Positions 8,315-15,054 of a stretch of DNA of 24,843 nucleotides are shown here, one piece after another. Numbering within the stretch: position 1 is the stretch's first letter; the number at the start of each line of letters is the position of its first letter. The stretch is taken from assembly GCA_023433585.1 (NCBI GenBank), contig JAEZCL010000006.1:1-24843 (forward strand), in the 5' to 3' direction. The stretch is from Pseudomonadota bacterium. GTDB taxonomy: Bacteria > Pseudomonadota > Alphaproteobacteria > Caulobacterales > Caulobacteraceae. The notes below the pieces were generated by a model, which saw nothing but the letters and a program-made list of their open reading frames with translations, was not told where the DNA came from and searched no databases. The position numbers were made by a program, and so were the translations under genes.

Positions 8315-9343
8315 ATGTCCGACGCTTTCAAGCCGATCCTGTCCAAGCTCGCTGACGGCCGCGTCCTGACCACGGACGAGGCCCGCAGCTTCTTCGCCGC
8401 CTGCCTGCGCGGCGAACCAACGTCCGCTCAGATGGCCGCCGCCGTCACCGCCCTGCGGATCCGGGGTGAGACGGTGGAGGAGATCGCCGCCTTCGCCGCC
8501 GAGATGCGCGCCGCCGCCCTCAAGCTGGACCTGCCCTACGAGGTGATCGACACCTGCGGCACGGGCGGTTCGGGCCTGCACACCTTCAACATCTCCACCG
8601 CATCGGCCCTGGTGCTGGCGGGCGCGGGGCTGAAGGTCGCCAAGCACGGCAACCGCGCCGTCAGCTCCAGATCCGGCTCTTCCGACGTCCTGGCGGCCCT
8701 GGGCGTGAACCTGGCCGCCTCGCCCGCCCAGCAGCGCCGCGCCCTGGAGGAGGCCGGCATCGCCTTCCTGTTCGCCCCCGCCCACCACAGCGCCATGCGC
8801 CATGTGGCGTCGGTCCGCGCCGACATGGGTTTCCGAACGGTTTTCAATCTCCTGGGACCGCTTTCGAACCCGGCCAATGCCCGGCGTCAGGTCATGGGCG
8901 TCTATGATCCGCGCCTGCTGGAGCCCCTGGCCGAAGTGCTGGGCCGGCTGGGCGCGGCGCGGGCCTGGACCGTGCATGGCCAGGGACTGGACGAACTGAC
9001 CACCACGGGCGCGACTGAAATCGCCGAATGGCGCGACGGCGCGGTGCGGCGCTTCACCGTGTCCCCCGCCGACGCCGGCCTGGCCGAAGCCCGCCTGGAC
9101 GATCTGATGGGCGGCGACGGCGGCCACAACGCCCGCGCCCTCGCCGCTCTGCTGGACGGCGCGGGCGGCGCGTACCGCGACATCGTGCTGTTGAACGCCG
9201 CCGCCGCCCTGGTGGTCAGCGACAGGGCGGCCGACCTCGCTCAGGGCGCAGCCCTGGCCGCCGCCGCCATCGACGACGGGCGCGCCCGCGCCGCCCTGGA
9301 CTCCCTGATCCGCATCACCAACGAGGAAGAGGCCGCCGCGTGA
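8315..9343 (+). CDS. trpD: anthranilate phosphoribosyltransferase
   Basis: Transfers the phosphoribosyl group from PRPP to anthranilate, the second step of the tryptophan pathway. It has 342 residues from the ATG at 8315; the frame extends upstream into trpG, but this ATG, 4 bp after the trpG stop, gives the standard N-terminus. The PRPP/Mg2+ site is CGTGGSGLHTFNIST (81-95), followed by KHGNRAVSSRSGSSD (110-124). RADMGFRTVFNLLGPLSNPA is also characteristic of the family. Its TGA overlaps the trpC GTG start (GTGA), implying translational coupling. Confidence 0.96.
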   Translation: MSDAFKPILSKLADGRVLTTDEARSFFAACLRGEPTSAQMAAAVTALRIRGETVEEIAAFAAEMRAAALKLDLPYEVIDTCGTGGSGLHTFNISTASALVLAGAGLKVAKHGNRAVSSRSGSSDVLAALGVNLAASPAQQRRALEEAGIAFLFAPAHHSAMRHVASVRADMGFRTVFNLLGPLSNPANARRQVMGVYDPRLLEPLAEVLGRLGAARAWTVHGQGLDELTTTGATEIAEWRDGAVRRFTVSPADAGLAEARLDDLMGGDGGHNARALAALLDGAGGAYRDIVLLNAAAALVVSDRAADLAQGAALAAAAIDDGRARAALDSLIRITNEEEAAA

Positions 9344-10134
9344 CCGACATTCTGGAGCGCATCGCCGCCTACAAGCGCGAGGACGTCGCCGCCCGCAAGG
9401 CCGCGCGTTCACAGGACGAGATCGAGGCCCTCGCCGCCCAGGCGTCGCCGCCGCGCGGGTTCCGTCAGGCGCTGGAGGACAAGGCGACCCCCGATCGGCC
9501 CGCCCTGATCGCGGAAATCAAGAAGGCCAGCCCGTCCAAAGGCCTGATTCGCCCCGACTTCGATCCGCCCTCTCTCGCCCGGGCCTATGAGGCCGGCGGC
9601 GCGGCCTGCCTGTCGGTGCTGACCGACGGCCCCAGTTTCCAGGGCGACGACGCCTATCTGACCGCCGCCCGCGCGGCCGTGGCCCTGCCCTGCCTGCGCA
9701 AGGACTTCCTGGTGGACCCCTGGCAGGTGGCGGAAAGCCGGGCCCTGGGCGCCGACTGCATCCTCGTCATCCTGGCCATGGTGGACGACGCCCTGGCCAT
9801 CGAACTGACGGCCGAGGCCCGGCGATTCGGCATGGACGTTCTGGTCGAGACCCACGACGAGACCGAGATGGCCCGCGCCTGTGCGCTCAAGGCCGATCTG
9901 GTGGGCATCAACAACCGGTCTCTGCGCACCTTCGAGGTGGACCTGCAGACGACTGAGTGGCTGGCGCTGCTGCGCCCCTCCAACGCCTTGCTGGTGGCCG
10001 AAAGCGGCATCTTCACGCCGGACGACGTGGCCCGCGTGGCCGCCGCCCGCGCGCGCGCCGTCCTGGTGGGCGAGAGCCTGATGCGCCAGGACGACGTGAC
10101 GGCCGCCACGCGGGCGCTGCTCTCGTTAGGTTGA
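9340..10134 (+). CDS. trpC: indole-3-glycerol-phosphate synthase
   Basis: TIM-barrel enzyme closing the indole ring of carboxyphenylamino-deoxyribulose phosphate. It has 264 residues and no fused TrpF domain. The start is a GTG at 9340 overlapping the trpD stop; this gives TDILERIAAYKREDVAARKA, the conserved N-terminus, whereas the longer open frame upstream is antisense-like Arg-rich sequence. Active-site motifs are AEIKKASPSKG (59-69), LRKDFLVDPWQV with the general-acid Lys121, LVGINNRSLRTFEVDL and VAESGIFTP. The last codons overlap the lexA -35 element. trpF, trpB and trpA are not in this window. Confidence 0.96.
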   Translation: MTDILERIAAYKREDVAARKAARSQDEIEALAAQASPPRGFRQALEDKATPDRPALIAEIKKASPSKGLIRPDFDPPSLARAYEAGGAACLSVLTDGPSFQGDDAYLTAARAAVALPCLRKDFLVDPWQVAESRALGADCILVILAMVDDALAIELTAEARRFGMDVLVETHDETEMARACALKADLVGINNRSLRTFEVDLQTTEWLALLRPSNALLVAESGIFTPDDVARVAAARARAVLVGESLMRQDDVTAATRALLSLG

Positions 10135-10159
10135 CTTTAACCAAGAACACTTACAGAAC
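10131..10159 (+). promoter_or_regulatory. lexA promoter
   Basis: TTGACT at 10131-10136 overlaps the trpC stop codon. It is followed by 17 bp and CAGAAC at 10154-10159. The -10 match is poor by itself, but the same layout (TTGAC, 17 bp, NAGAAC with GAAC shared with a LexA box) is found at the SidA-like gene. The predicted start site is near 10166, about 60 nt before the lexA ATG. Confidence 0.6.
10145..10159 (+). promoter_or_regulatory. LexA operator 1 of lexA
   Basis: Perfect alphaproteobacterial SOS box in the GAAC-N7-GAAC orientation: GAAC at 10145-10148 and 10156-10159, spacer ACTTACA. It covers the spacer and -10 of the lexA promoter, so bound LexA would block polymerase and autoregulate the gene. 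Confidence 0.85.
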
Positions 10160-10169
10160 ATCGGCATAG

Positions 10170-10184
10170 GTTCATGGCTTGTTC
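10170..10184 (+). promoter_or_regulatory. LexA operator 2 of lexA
   Basis: A second perfect box, here read as GTTC-N7-GTTC: GTTC at 10170-10173 and 10181-10184, spacer ATGGCTT. Its centre is 25 bp downstream of operator 1, just downstream of the predicted start site, suggesting stronger or cooperative repression. Confidence 0.75.
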
Positions 10185-10224
10185 CCGGAATGATTCCGGA
10201 ACGGCCCGCGAGGAAGGTCGCCGG

Positions 10225-10926
10225 ATGCTCACGCGCAAGCAGCACGAACTCCTGATGTTCATTCACGAACGCATCAAGGAGACGGGCGTGTCGCCCTCCT
10301 TCGACGAGATGAAGGAGGCGCTGGACCTGGCGTCGAAGTCCGGCATCCACCGGCTGATAACCGCGCTGGAGGAGCGCGGGTTCATCCGCCGCCTGGCGCA
10401 CCGCGCCCGCGCGCTGGAAGTACTCAAACTGCCGGAACAGGCGACGGCCGGGGCGCCGCGTGGCCAGGCCGGGTTCAGGCCGGGCGTGATCGAGGGCGGG
10501 CGGCCTGTCGCGGCCGGGGCGGCCCCAGAAGCAGCCAACGACACTCGCGAGCTTCCCCTGCTGGGCAAGATCGCCGCCGGCACCCCCATCGCCGCCATAC
10601 AGGATGAGCGTGATCGCCTGCCGGTGCCCGAGACCATGCTGGGCGTGGGCGAGCACTATCTGCTCGAGATCGAGGGCGACTCCATGATCGAGGCCGGCAT
10701 CCTTGACGGCGACATGGTGGTCATCAAGCGGGTGGACACCGCGTCCTCAGGCGAGATCGTCGTGGCTCTGGTGGAAGGTGAGGAAGCGACCCTCAAGCGA
10801 TTGAGGAAAAAGGGCGCCTCCATCGCCCTGGAGCCCGCCAACCGCGCCTATGAAACCCGCATATTCGGCCCCGACCAGATCGAGGTCCAAGGCAAACTGG
10901 TCGGCCTCATCCGCCGGTATCACTAA
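10225..10926 (+). CDS. lexA: SOS repressor LexA
   Basis: Represses DNA-damage genes and undergoes RecA*-stimulated self-cleavage. It has 233 residues from the ATG at 10225, preceded by AGGAAGG. The frame is open 17 codons further, but that stretch overlaps operator 2 and the leader, and MLTRKQHELLMFI is the conserved N-terminus. The winged-helix DNA-binding domain spans about 1-68 (SPSFDEMKEALDLASKSGIHRLI contains the recognition helix). A long linker (about 70-108) follows. The peptidase domain has the scissile Ala118-Gly119 bond in KIAAGTP, Ser153 in EGDSMIEAGI and Lys191 in EATLKRL. Two LexA boxes precede it. In Rhizobiales and relatives moaC and moeA commonly lie between trpC and lexA; here they do not. 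Confidence 0.97.
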   Translation: MLTRKQHELLMFIHERIKETGVSPSFDEMKEALDLASKSGIHRLITALEERGFIRRLAHRARALEVLKLPEQATAGAPRGQAGFRPGVIEGGRPVAAGAAPEAANDTRELPLLGKIAAGTPIAAIQDERDRLPVPETMLGVGEHYLLEIEGDSMIEAGILDGDMVVIKRVDTASSGEIVVALVEGEEATLKRLRKKGASIALEPANRAYETRIFGPDQIEVQGKLVGLIRRYH

Positions 10927-10937
10927 GCGGTCGATTG

Positions 10938-11330
10938 TCAGCGGAGATTTGGCAAGAGGGCGGCGCGACCTCGAAACTCGGAAATCTCAGCGCAGACTAG
11001 AAGACGAGCCCCTTCGGCATAAGGCCGGCAACGCTTCGAGCATTCAAACCAGGGGTAGGTTCCCGTCCTCGAAGCCAATCCCTCCGTCGTGTGTACGAGC
11101 TCATTCCGCTCGCTAAGTCGCCCTAGCGTTTTGGAAGCTCCTGCGCGGCTGCACATCTCCAGATCGCGAAAGCCTGGCGTCACCTCCGCATAGTCTGATC
11201 CCGCAGAAGGATACCAATGGAGCTCATAAGTTTCAGGTGCTTGGGTGCAGGACATAAGCGTAGAAACCAACAGGGCGAAAAGTAGCCCCTTAGCAAGTGT
11301 AGCTGAGGTCATAGTTGAATTAATCCTCAC
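10938..11330 (-). CDS. orphan cysteine-rich lipoprotein with low G+C
   Basis: Hypothetical protein of up to 130 residues. The hydrophobic N-terminus ends in LMSC, so Cys28 is a likely lipidation site (Met at -2 is tolerated but unusual). Four further cysteines occur in EMCSR, FECSKRC and LLVCAE and could form two disulfides in the periplasm. The GTG at 11330 overlaps the dnaE stop in GTGA and has GGAGG just before it; an ATG at 11312 is an equally possible start and still keeps the signal peptide. The gene is visibly poorer in G+C (roughly 54% by eye against about 70% around it) and uses AT-ending codons, which suggests recent acquisition. It converges on lexA with an 11-bp gap. No family recognised. 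Confidence 0.65.
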   Translation of the reverse strand: MRINSTMTSATLAKGLLFALLVSTLMSCTQAPETYELHWYPSAGSDYAEVTPGFRDLEMCSRAGASKTLGRLSERNELVHTTEGLASRTGTYPWFECSKRCRPYAEGARLLVCAEISEFRGRAALLPNLR

Positions 11331-14300
11331 GCATCCTCCAGCATCACCACGCCGGGCGCTGATTTCAGGGCGCCGCGCAGGGAGGCGTCCAGGCGGTAGC
11401 GGCCCGGCAGCTTCAGATCCACTTCCGTGCGGCCCTCCAGCGAGGCGACCAGGGTCACCTCCCCGCCCCGGTCGCCGGCGGCTCGCTCCAGCCGCGTGCG
11501 CAGCGCCTCCAACTCGGCCGCCCGCGCAGAGACATGGATGCGCAGGCCCACGGCCGCACTCTCCACCGCCGTATCGATGGGGACCGCGTCATCACCGAAG
11601 AAGCGCACTTCGCCGTCCGCCGCCTTGGCCCGGACCCGCACCAGCACTGCGGCGCCGGGCTCCAGCACCTCGCGGCACTTCCTCAACTGCTCGGGCGGGA
11701 ACAGGCACTCGAACTCGCCGGTGGGGTCGGAGAAACTGACGAAGGCGAACTTCTCGCCGGTGCGGGCGCTGGCCCGTTCCTGGCGGCGGCGCACCATCCC
11801 GGCCATGTTGAACGCTTCGTGCCCCGCCTCGGCCAGGCCCAGGGCCTCGGCCACGAAGGTCACGCGCTTTCGCCGTTTCAGCACCTCGGCCATGTCCTCC
11901 AGCGGGTGGCCCGACAGATAGAAGCCGACGGCCGACAGCTCCTCGTCCAGCTTCTCGGGTCCGACCCAGGGCTCGACGGGCTTGAGGCGCGGGCGCGCCG
12001 CGCCGGCCTGGTCGCCGCCGAACAGGCTGACCTGGGCCGAGGCGTGCTCGGCGGCCACGCTCTGGCAATAGGCCATCAGGATGTCGGCCTGCTCCACGAT
12101 CTGGCGACGGTTGGGGTGGATGGAATCCAGGGCGCCGGATCGGGCCAGGTTCTCCAGCGCCCGCTTGTTGACGCTGCGCGGATCCACCCGCTCCAGGAAG
12201 TCGAAGATGTCCGCGAACGGCCCGCCCTCGTCGCGCACTGTCTGGACGTGCCGCATGGCCTCCATCCCCACGTTGCGGATGGCCCCCAGGGCATAGAGCA
12301 CCGCGCCGCGCCCCTCGTCGTCGAAGGCCACGTCGAAGTCAGCGGACGAGGCATTGATGTCCGGCGCCCGGATTGGAACCTCGAACCGGCGCGCGTCCTG
12401 ATAGAACACCGCCAGCTTGTCGGTGTTGGAGATGTCCAGACTCATCGACGCGGCGAAGAACTCCACCGGATGATTGGCCTTCAGCCATCCGGTCTGGAAC
12501 GAGATCATCGCATAGGCCGCCGCGTGCGACTTGTTGAAGCCGTAGCCCGCGAACTTGGCCACCAGGTCGAAGATGGCGCCCGACTGCGCCTCCGGAACCC
12601 CCTTGTCGGACGCGCCCTTGACGAAGCGCGCCCGCTGGAAATCCATCTCCTCCTGTTTCTTCTTGCCCATGGCGCGGCGCAGCAGGTCCGCCTCGCCCAG
12701 GCTGTATCCGGCCAGGATCTGGGTGATCTGCATCACCTGCTCCTGGTAGATGATGACGCCGTAGGTCTCCTTCAGCACCTCGGTCAGCGTCGGGTGCAGA
12801 TAATCGATCTCGGCCCGGCCGAACTTGCGGTCGATGTAGGTGTCGATCATCTCCATCGGCCCGGGCCGGTAGAGCGAGATCAGGGCGGTGATCTCGTCGA
12901 TGGAGCCGCAGTGCATCTTCCTCAGGGTGTCGCGCATGCCCTGGGATTCCAGCTGGAACACCCCCACCGTATGACCCGAAGCCATCAGTTCATAGGTGTG
13001 CGTGTCGTCCAGCGGCAGGCGGCTCCAGTCCGGCGCCGCGCCGCGCCGCTCCAGATAGACCCTGGCCCGGTCCAGCACGGTCAGGGTCTTCAGGCCCAGG
13101 AAGTCGAACTTCACCAGACCCGCGGGCTCCACCCATTTCATGTTGAACTGGGTGGCCGGAATGTCCGATCGCGGGTCCTGATAGAGCGGCACAAGCTCCG
13201 TCAGAGGCCGGTCCCCGATCACCACCCCGGCGGCGTGGGTCGAGGCGTTGCGATACAGCCCCTCCAGCTCCAGCGCGGTGTCCAGCAGGTGGCGCACCGA
13301 CGCTTCGGCCGCGCGGGCCTCCTTCAGGCGCGGCTCCAGCTCGATGGCCTGGGCCAGGGTCACGGGATTGGCGGGGTTGGCCGGCACCATCTTGGCCAGG
13401 CGGTCCACCTGGCCCAGCGGCATCTGCAGCACCCGGCCCACGTCGCGCAGCACCGCGCGCGCCTGCAGCGTGCCGAAGGTGATGATCTGGGCCACCCGGT
13501 CGACGCCGTAGCGCTCCTGGACATAGCGGATGACCTCTTCCCGCCGCTCCTGACAGAAATCGATGTCGAAGTCCGGCATCGACACCCGCTCCGGGTTCAG
13601 GAACCGCTCGAACAGCAGGCCGAACCGCATGGGGTCCAGATCGGTGATGGTCAGCGACCAGGCCACCAGCGAGCCGGCGCCCGAGCCGCGCCCCGGCCCC
13701 ACCGGGATCCCGTGCGCCTTGGCCCATTTGATGAAGTCCGACACGATCAGGAAATAGCCGGGGAACCCCATCTGCTGGATGATGGACACTTCCCACTCCA
13801 GCCGCTTCCAGTAGTCCTCCTCCGGCGCCGCCAGCTCCAGGCCGTTCAGCCGGGCTTTCAGGCCTTCACGCGCCTGATGCGTCAGTTCCTCAGCCTCGTC
13901 CCGGCCCGCGCCGGTGTCAAAGCTGGGCAGGATCGGGTCGCGCTTGTGCACCAGGAAGGCGCAGCGCCGGGCGATCTCGATGGTGTTGTCGCAGGCTTCG
14001 GGCAGGTCGGCGAACAGCTCTCGCATGTCGGCGGCCGGTTTGAACCAGTGCCGGTCCGTCACCCGGCGCCGGTCGTCCTGGCCGATGAAAGCCCCGTCGG
14101 ATATGCACAGCAGCGCATCGTGGGATTTCGCCTGGCGCGCCTCGGCGTAATAGACGTCATTGGTGGCGACCAGCGGAACGTCGCTGTCATAGGCCCAGCG
14201 CACCAGGCCCGGCTCGGCCGCTTTCTCCGCATTCACGCCGTGGCGCTGAAGCTCCACATAGAAACGGTCGCCGAAGACTGCCTTCATGGCGTCCAGCGCC

Positions 14301-14785
14301 GCGCGCGCCTCGGCCGTCTTGCCCCCGGCGAACAGGCAGTCCACCGGCCCGTCCGGCCCGCCCGACAACAGGATCAGGCCCTCCGCGTGCTGTTCCACCA
14401 GCGACCAGGGCACGCCGGGTTCCGGCAGATCGACGGAGCCCAGATAGGCGGCCGAGGACAGGGCGCACAGGTTCAGCCAGCCGGTCTCGTTCTGGGCGAT
14501 CAGCACCACGGTCGGCGTCCTGGCCCACCGCTCGCTCATCCGCCCGCCGATCTCCAGCACCGGCAGGGCGCAGGCGATGATCGGCTGAACCCCCGCCTCG
14601 CGCGCCGCCTGGCTGAACTCCAGCGCTCCGAACAGATTGGCCCGGTCCGCCACCCCCACGGCGGGCATCCCCTGCCCCGCCGCCAGCTGCCCCACCTTGC
14701 CCGCCTTGATCGCGCCTTCCAGCAGCGAATAGGCCGACCGGACCCTCAGATGGATGAATCCGTCAGACCCGCCTTCCTGCGCCAC
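11327..14785 (-). CDS. dnaE: DNA polymerase III subunit alpha (replicative DnaE1)
   Basis: Catalytic subunit of the replicative polymerase, 1152 residues. The N-terminal PHP domain begins FIHLRVRSAYSLLEGA; HLRVRS departs from the metal-binding HxH pattern, so the PHP site is probably inactive. GPGRGSGAGSLVAW (364-376) and PDFDIDF (404-410, with Asp405 and Asp407) belong to the C-family polymerase active site; FDFLGLKTL follows. A clamp-binding motif QVSLF is at 918-922, and an OB-fold region (MAGMVRRRQERASARTGEKFAF) lies near 995. The PHP start and overall pattern are of the DnaE1 type, not the SOS polymerase DnaE2/ImuC, and no imuA/imuB is adjacent. The start is a GTG at 14785. It lies 106 bp downstream of the SidA-like gene on the same strand, so SOS read-through into dnaE is possible. 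Confidence 0.96.
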   Translation of the reverse strand: MAQEGGSDGFIHLRVRSAYSLLEGAIKAGKVGQLAAGQGMPAVGVADRANLFGALEFSQAAREAGVQPIIACALPVLEIGGRMSERWARTPTVVLIAQNETGWLNLCALSSAAYLGSVDLPEPGVPWSLVEQHAEGLILLSGGPDGPVDCLFAGGKTAEARAALDAMKAVFGDRFYVELQRHGVNAEKAAEPGLVRWAYDSDVPLVATNDVYYAEARQAKSHDALLCISDGAFIGQDDRRRVTDRHWFKPAADMRELFADLPEACDNTIEIARRCAFLVHKRDPILPSFDTGAGRDEAEELTHQAREGLKARLNGLELAAPEEDYWKRLEWEVSIIQQMGFPGYFLIVSDFIKWAKAHGIPVGPGRGSGAGSLVAWSLTITDLDPMRFGLLFERFLNPERVSMPDFDIDFCQERREEVIRYVQERYGVDRVAQIITFGTLQARAVLRDVGRVLQMPLGQVDRLAKMVPANPANPVTLAQAIELEPRLKEARAAEASVRHLLDTALELEGLYRNASTHAAGVVIGDRPLTELVPLYQDPRSDIPATQFNMKWVEPAGLVKFDFLGLKTLTVLDRARVYLERRGAAPDWSRLPLDDTHTYELMASGHTVGVFQLESQGMRDTLRKMHCGSIDEITALISLYRPGPMEMIDTYIDRKFGRAEIDYLHPTLTEVLKETYGVIIYQEQVMQITQILAGYSLGEADLLRRAMGKKKQEEMDFQRARFVKGASDKGVPEAQSGAIFDLVAKFAGYGFNKSHAAAYAMISFQTGWLKANHPVEFFAASMSLDISNTDKLAVFYQDARRFEVPIRAPDINASSADFDVAFDDEGRGAVLYALGAIRNVGMEAMRHVQTVRDEGGPFADIFDFLERVDPRSVNKRALENLARSGALDSIHPNRRQIVEQADILMAYCQSVAAEHASAQVSLFGGDQAGAARPRLKPVEPWVGPEKLDEELSAVGFYLSGHPLEDMAEVLKRRKRVTFVAEALGLAEAGHEAFNMAGMVRRRQERASARTGEKFAFVSFSDPTGEFECLFPPEQLRKCREVLEPGAAVLVRVRAKAADGEVRFFGDDAVPIDTAVESAAVGLRIHVSARAAELEALRTRLERAAGDRGGEVTLVASLEGRTEVDLKLPGRYRLDASLRGALKSAPGVVMLEDA

Positions 14786-14840
14786 GCTTCAAACACTCCG
14801 CGCCCGGACCGCCGACGCGGCGTCCGCTCGTTTCCACATC

Positions 14841-14870
14841 CGTCATCCCCGGGCCTGTCCCGAAGATAAC
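14841..14870 (-). repeat. solo, decayed REP-like unit between sidA-like gene and dnaE
   Basis: The 30 bp match the REP family unit found at 2328-2357 over CGTCATCC, GGGC, TGTCCCGA and then diverge (AGATAAC). The partner arm is absent and the internal stem is weakened by CCCC in place of CCTC. It lies in the 106-bp gap upstream of dnaE and could weaken read-through from the SOS promoter. Confidence 0.6.
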
Positions 14871-14891
14871 GATGGAGCCTGAGCGGCGGCG

Positions 14892-14981
14892 TCACGCCAC
14901 CAGAAACGCGACCTGCCAAGCCACCCAGACGACCCCCGCGCACGATGCCAGAGACAGCGATTCCCGAACCAGACGCGCCAT
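14892..14981 (-). CDS. sidA: SidA-like SOS-induced cell division inhibitor (29 aa)
   Basis: Very short gene: ATG at 14981-14979, 29 codons, TGA at 14894-14892. The peptide begins MARLVRESLSLASCAG. Residues about 9-29 are one hydrophobic helix with Trp19 and Trp22, preceded by a basic N-terminus (Arg3, Arg6), a single-pass inner-membrane topology. A promoter with a perfect LexA box ends 21 bp before the ATG. Known: Caulobacter crescentus SidA is a 29-residue inner-membrane peptide, strongly SOS-induced, that blocks division through FtsW/FtsN. The equal length, topology and LexA control make this a probable orthologue; from memory, its position beside dnaE also agrees with Caulobacter, but that was not checked. 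The ribosome site (GGGGAT about 6 nt upstream) is modest. Function is inferred. Confidence 0.78.
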   Translation of the reverse strand: MARLVRESLSLASCAGVVWVAWQVAFLVA

Positions 14982-15001
14982 GTCTTATCCCCAGAAGTGA
15001 T

Positions 15002-15016
15002 GTTCTGGAAATGTTC
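15002..15016 (-). promoter_or_regulatory. LexA operator (SOS box) of the sidA-like gene
   Basis: Perfect GTTC-N7-GTTC on the + strand (GTTC at 15002-15005 and 15013-15016, spacer TGGAAAT), read as GAAC-N7-GAAC towards the gene. Its upstream GAAC is part of the -10 hexamer. A second, imperfect box (GTTC-N7-GTTT) is at 15020-15034, and a GTTC-N3-GTTC overlap links them, so two LexA dimers may bind in tandem. Confidence 0.85.
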
Positions 15017-15041
15017 TATGTTCTGTTTTTGTTTCCGTCAA
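15013..15041 (-). promoter_or_regulatory. promoter of the sidA-like gene
   Basis: On the - strand TTGACG (15041-15036) matches the -35 consensus in five of six bases. A 17-bp spacer follows, then TAGAAC (15018-15013) as the -10 element with four of six matches. The predicted transcript begins about 25 nt before the ATG, inside the LexA box. The whole site lies in an AT-rich pocket directly after the hydrolase stop. Confidence 0.7.
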
Positions 15042-15054
15042 GTCGGGAAAAATA

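Noticed and set aside
11327..14785. Whether this is the SOS polymerase DnaE2 because an SOS box lies upstream
   Set aside because: The N-terminal FIHLRVRSAYSLLEGA and clamp motif fit DnaE1, no imuA/imuB genes are adjacent, and the SOS box is placed for the 29-codon gene.
11534..14869. A 1111-codon open frame on the + strand opposite dnaE
   Set aside because: It is the antisense shadow of dnaE: high-G+C DNA lacks stop codons in that frame. The translation is rich in His, Gln, Arg and Gly with no domain.
14746..14943. A 65-codon - strand frame overlapping the sidA-like gene and the dnaE start
   Set aside because: Arg/Gly-rich with no hydrophobic or folded pattern, and it overlaps two better-supported genes in another frame. 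The 29-codon frame has the promoter, operator and membrane helix.
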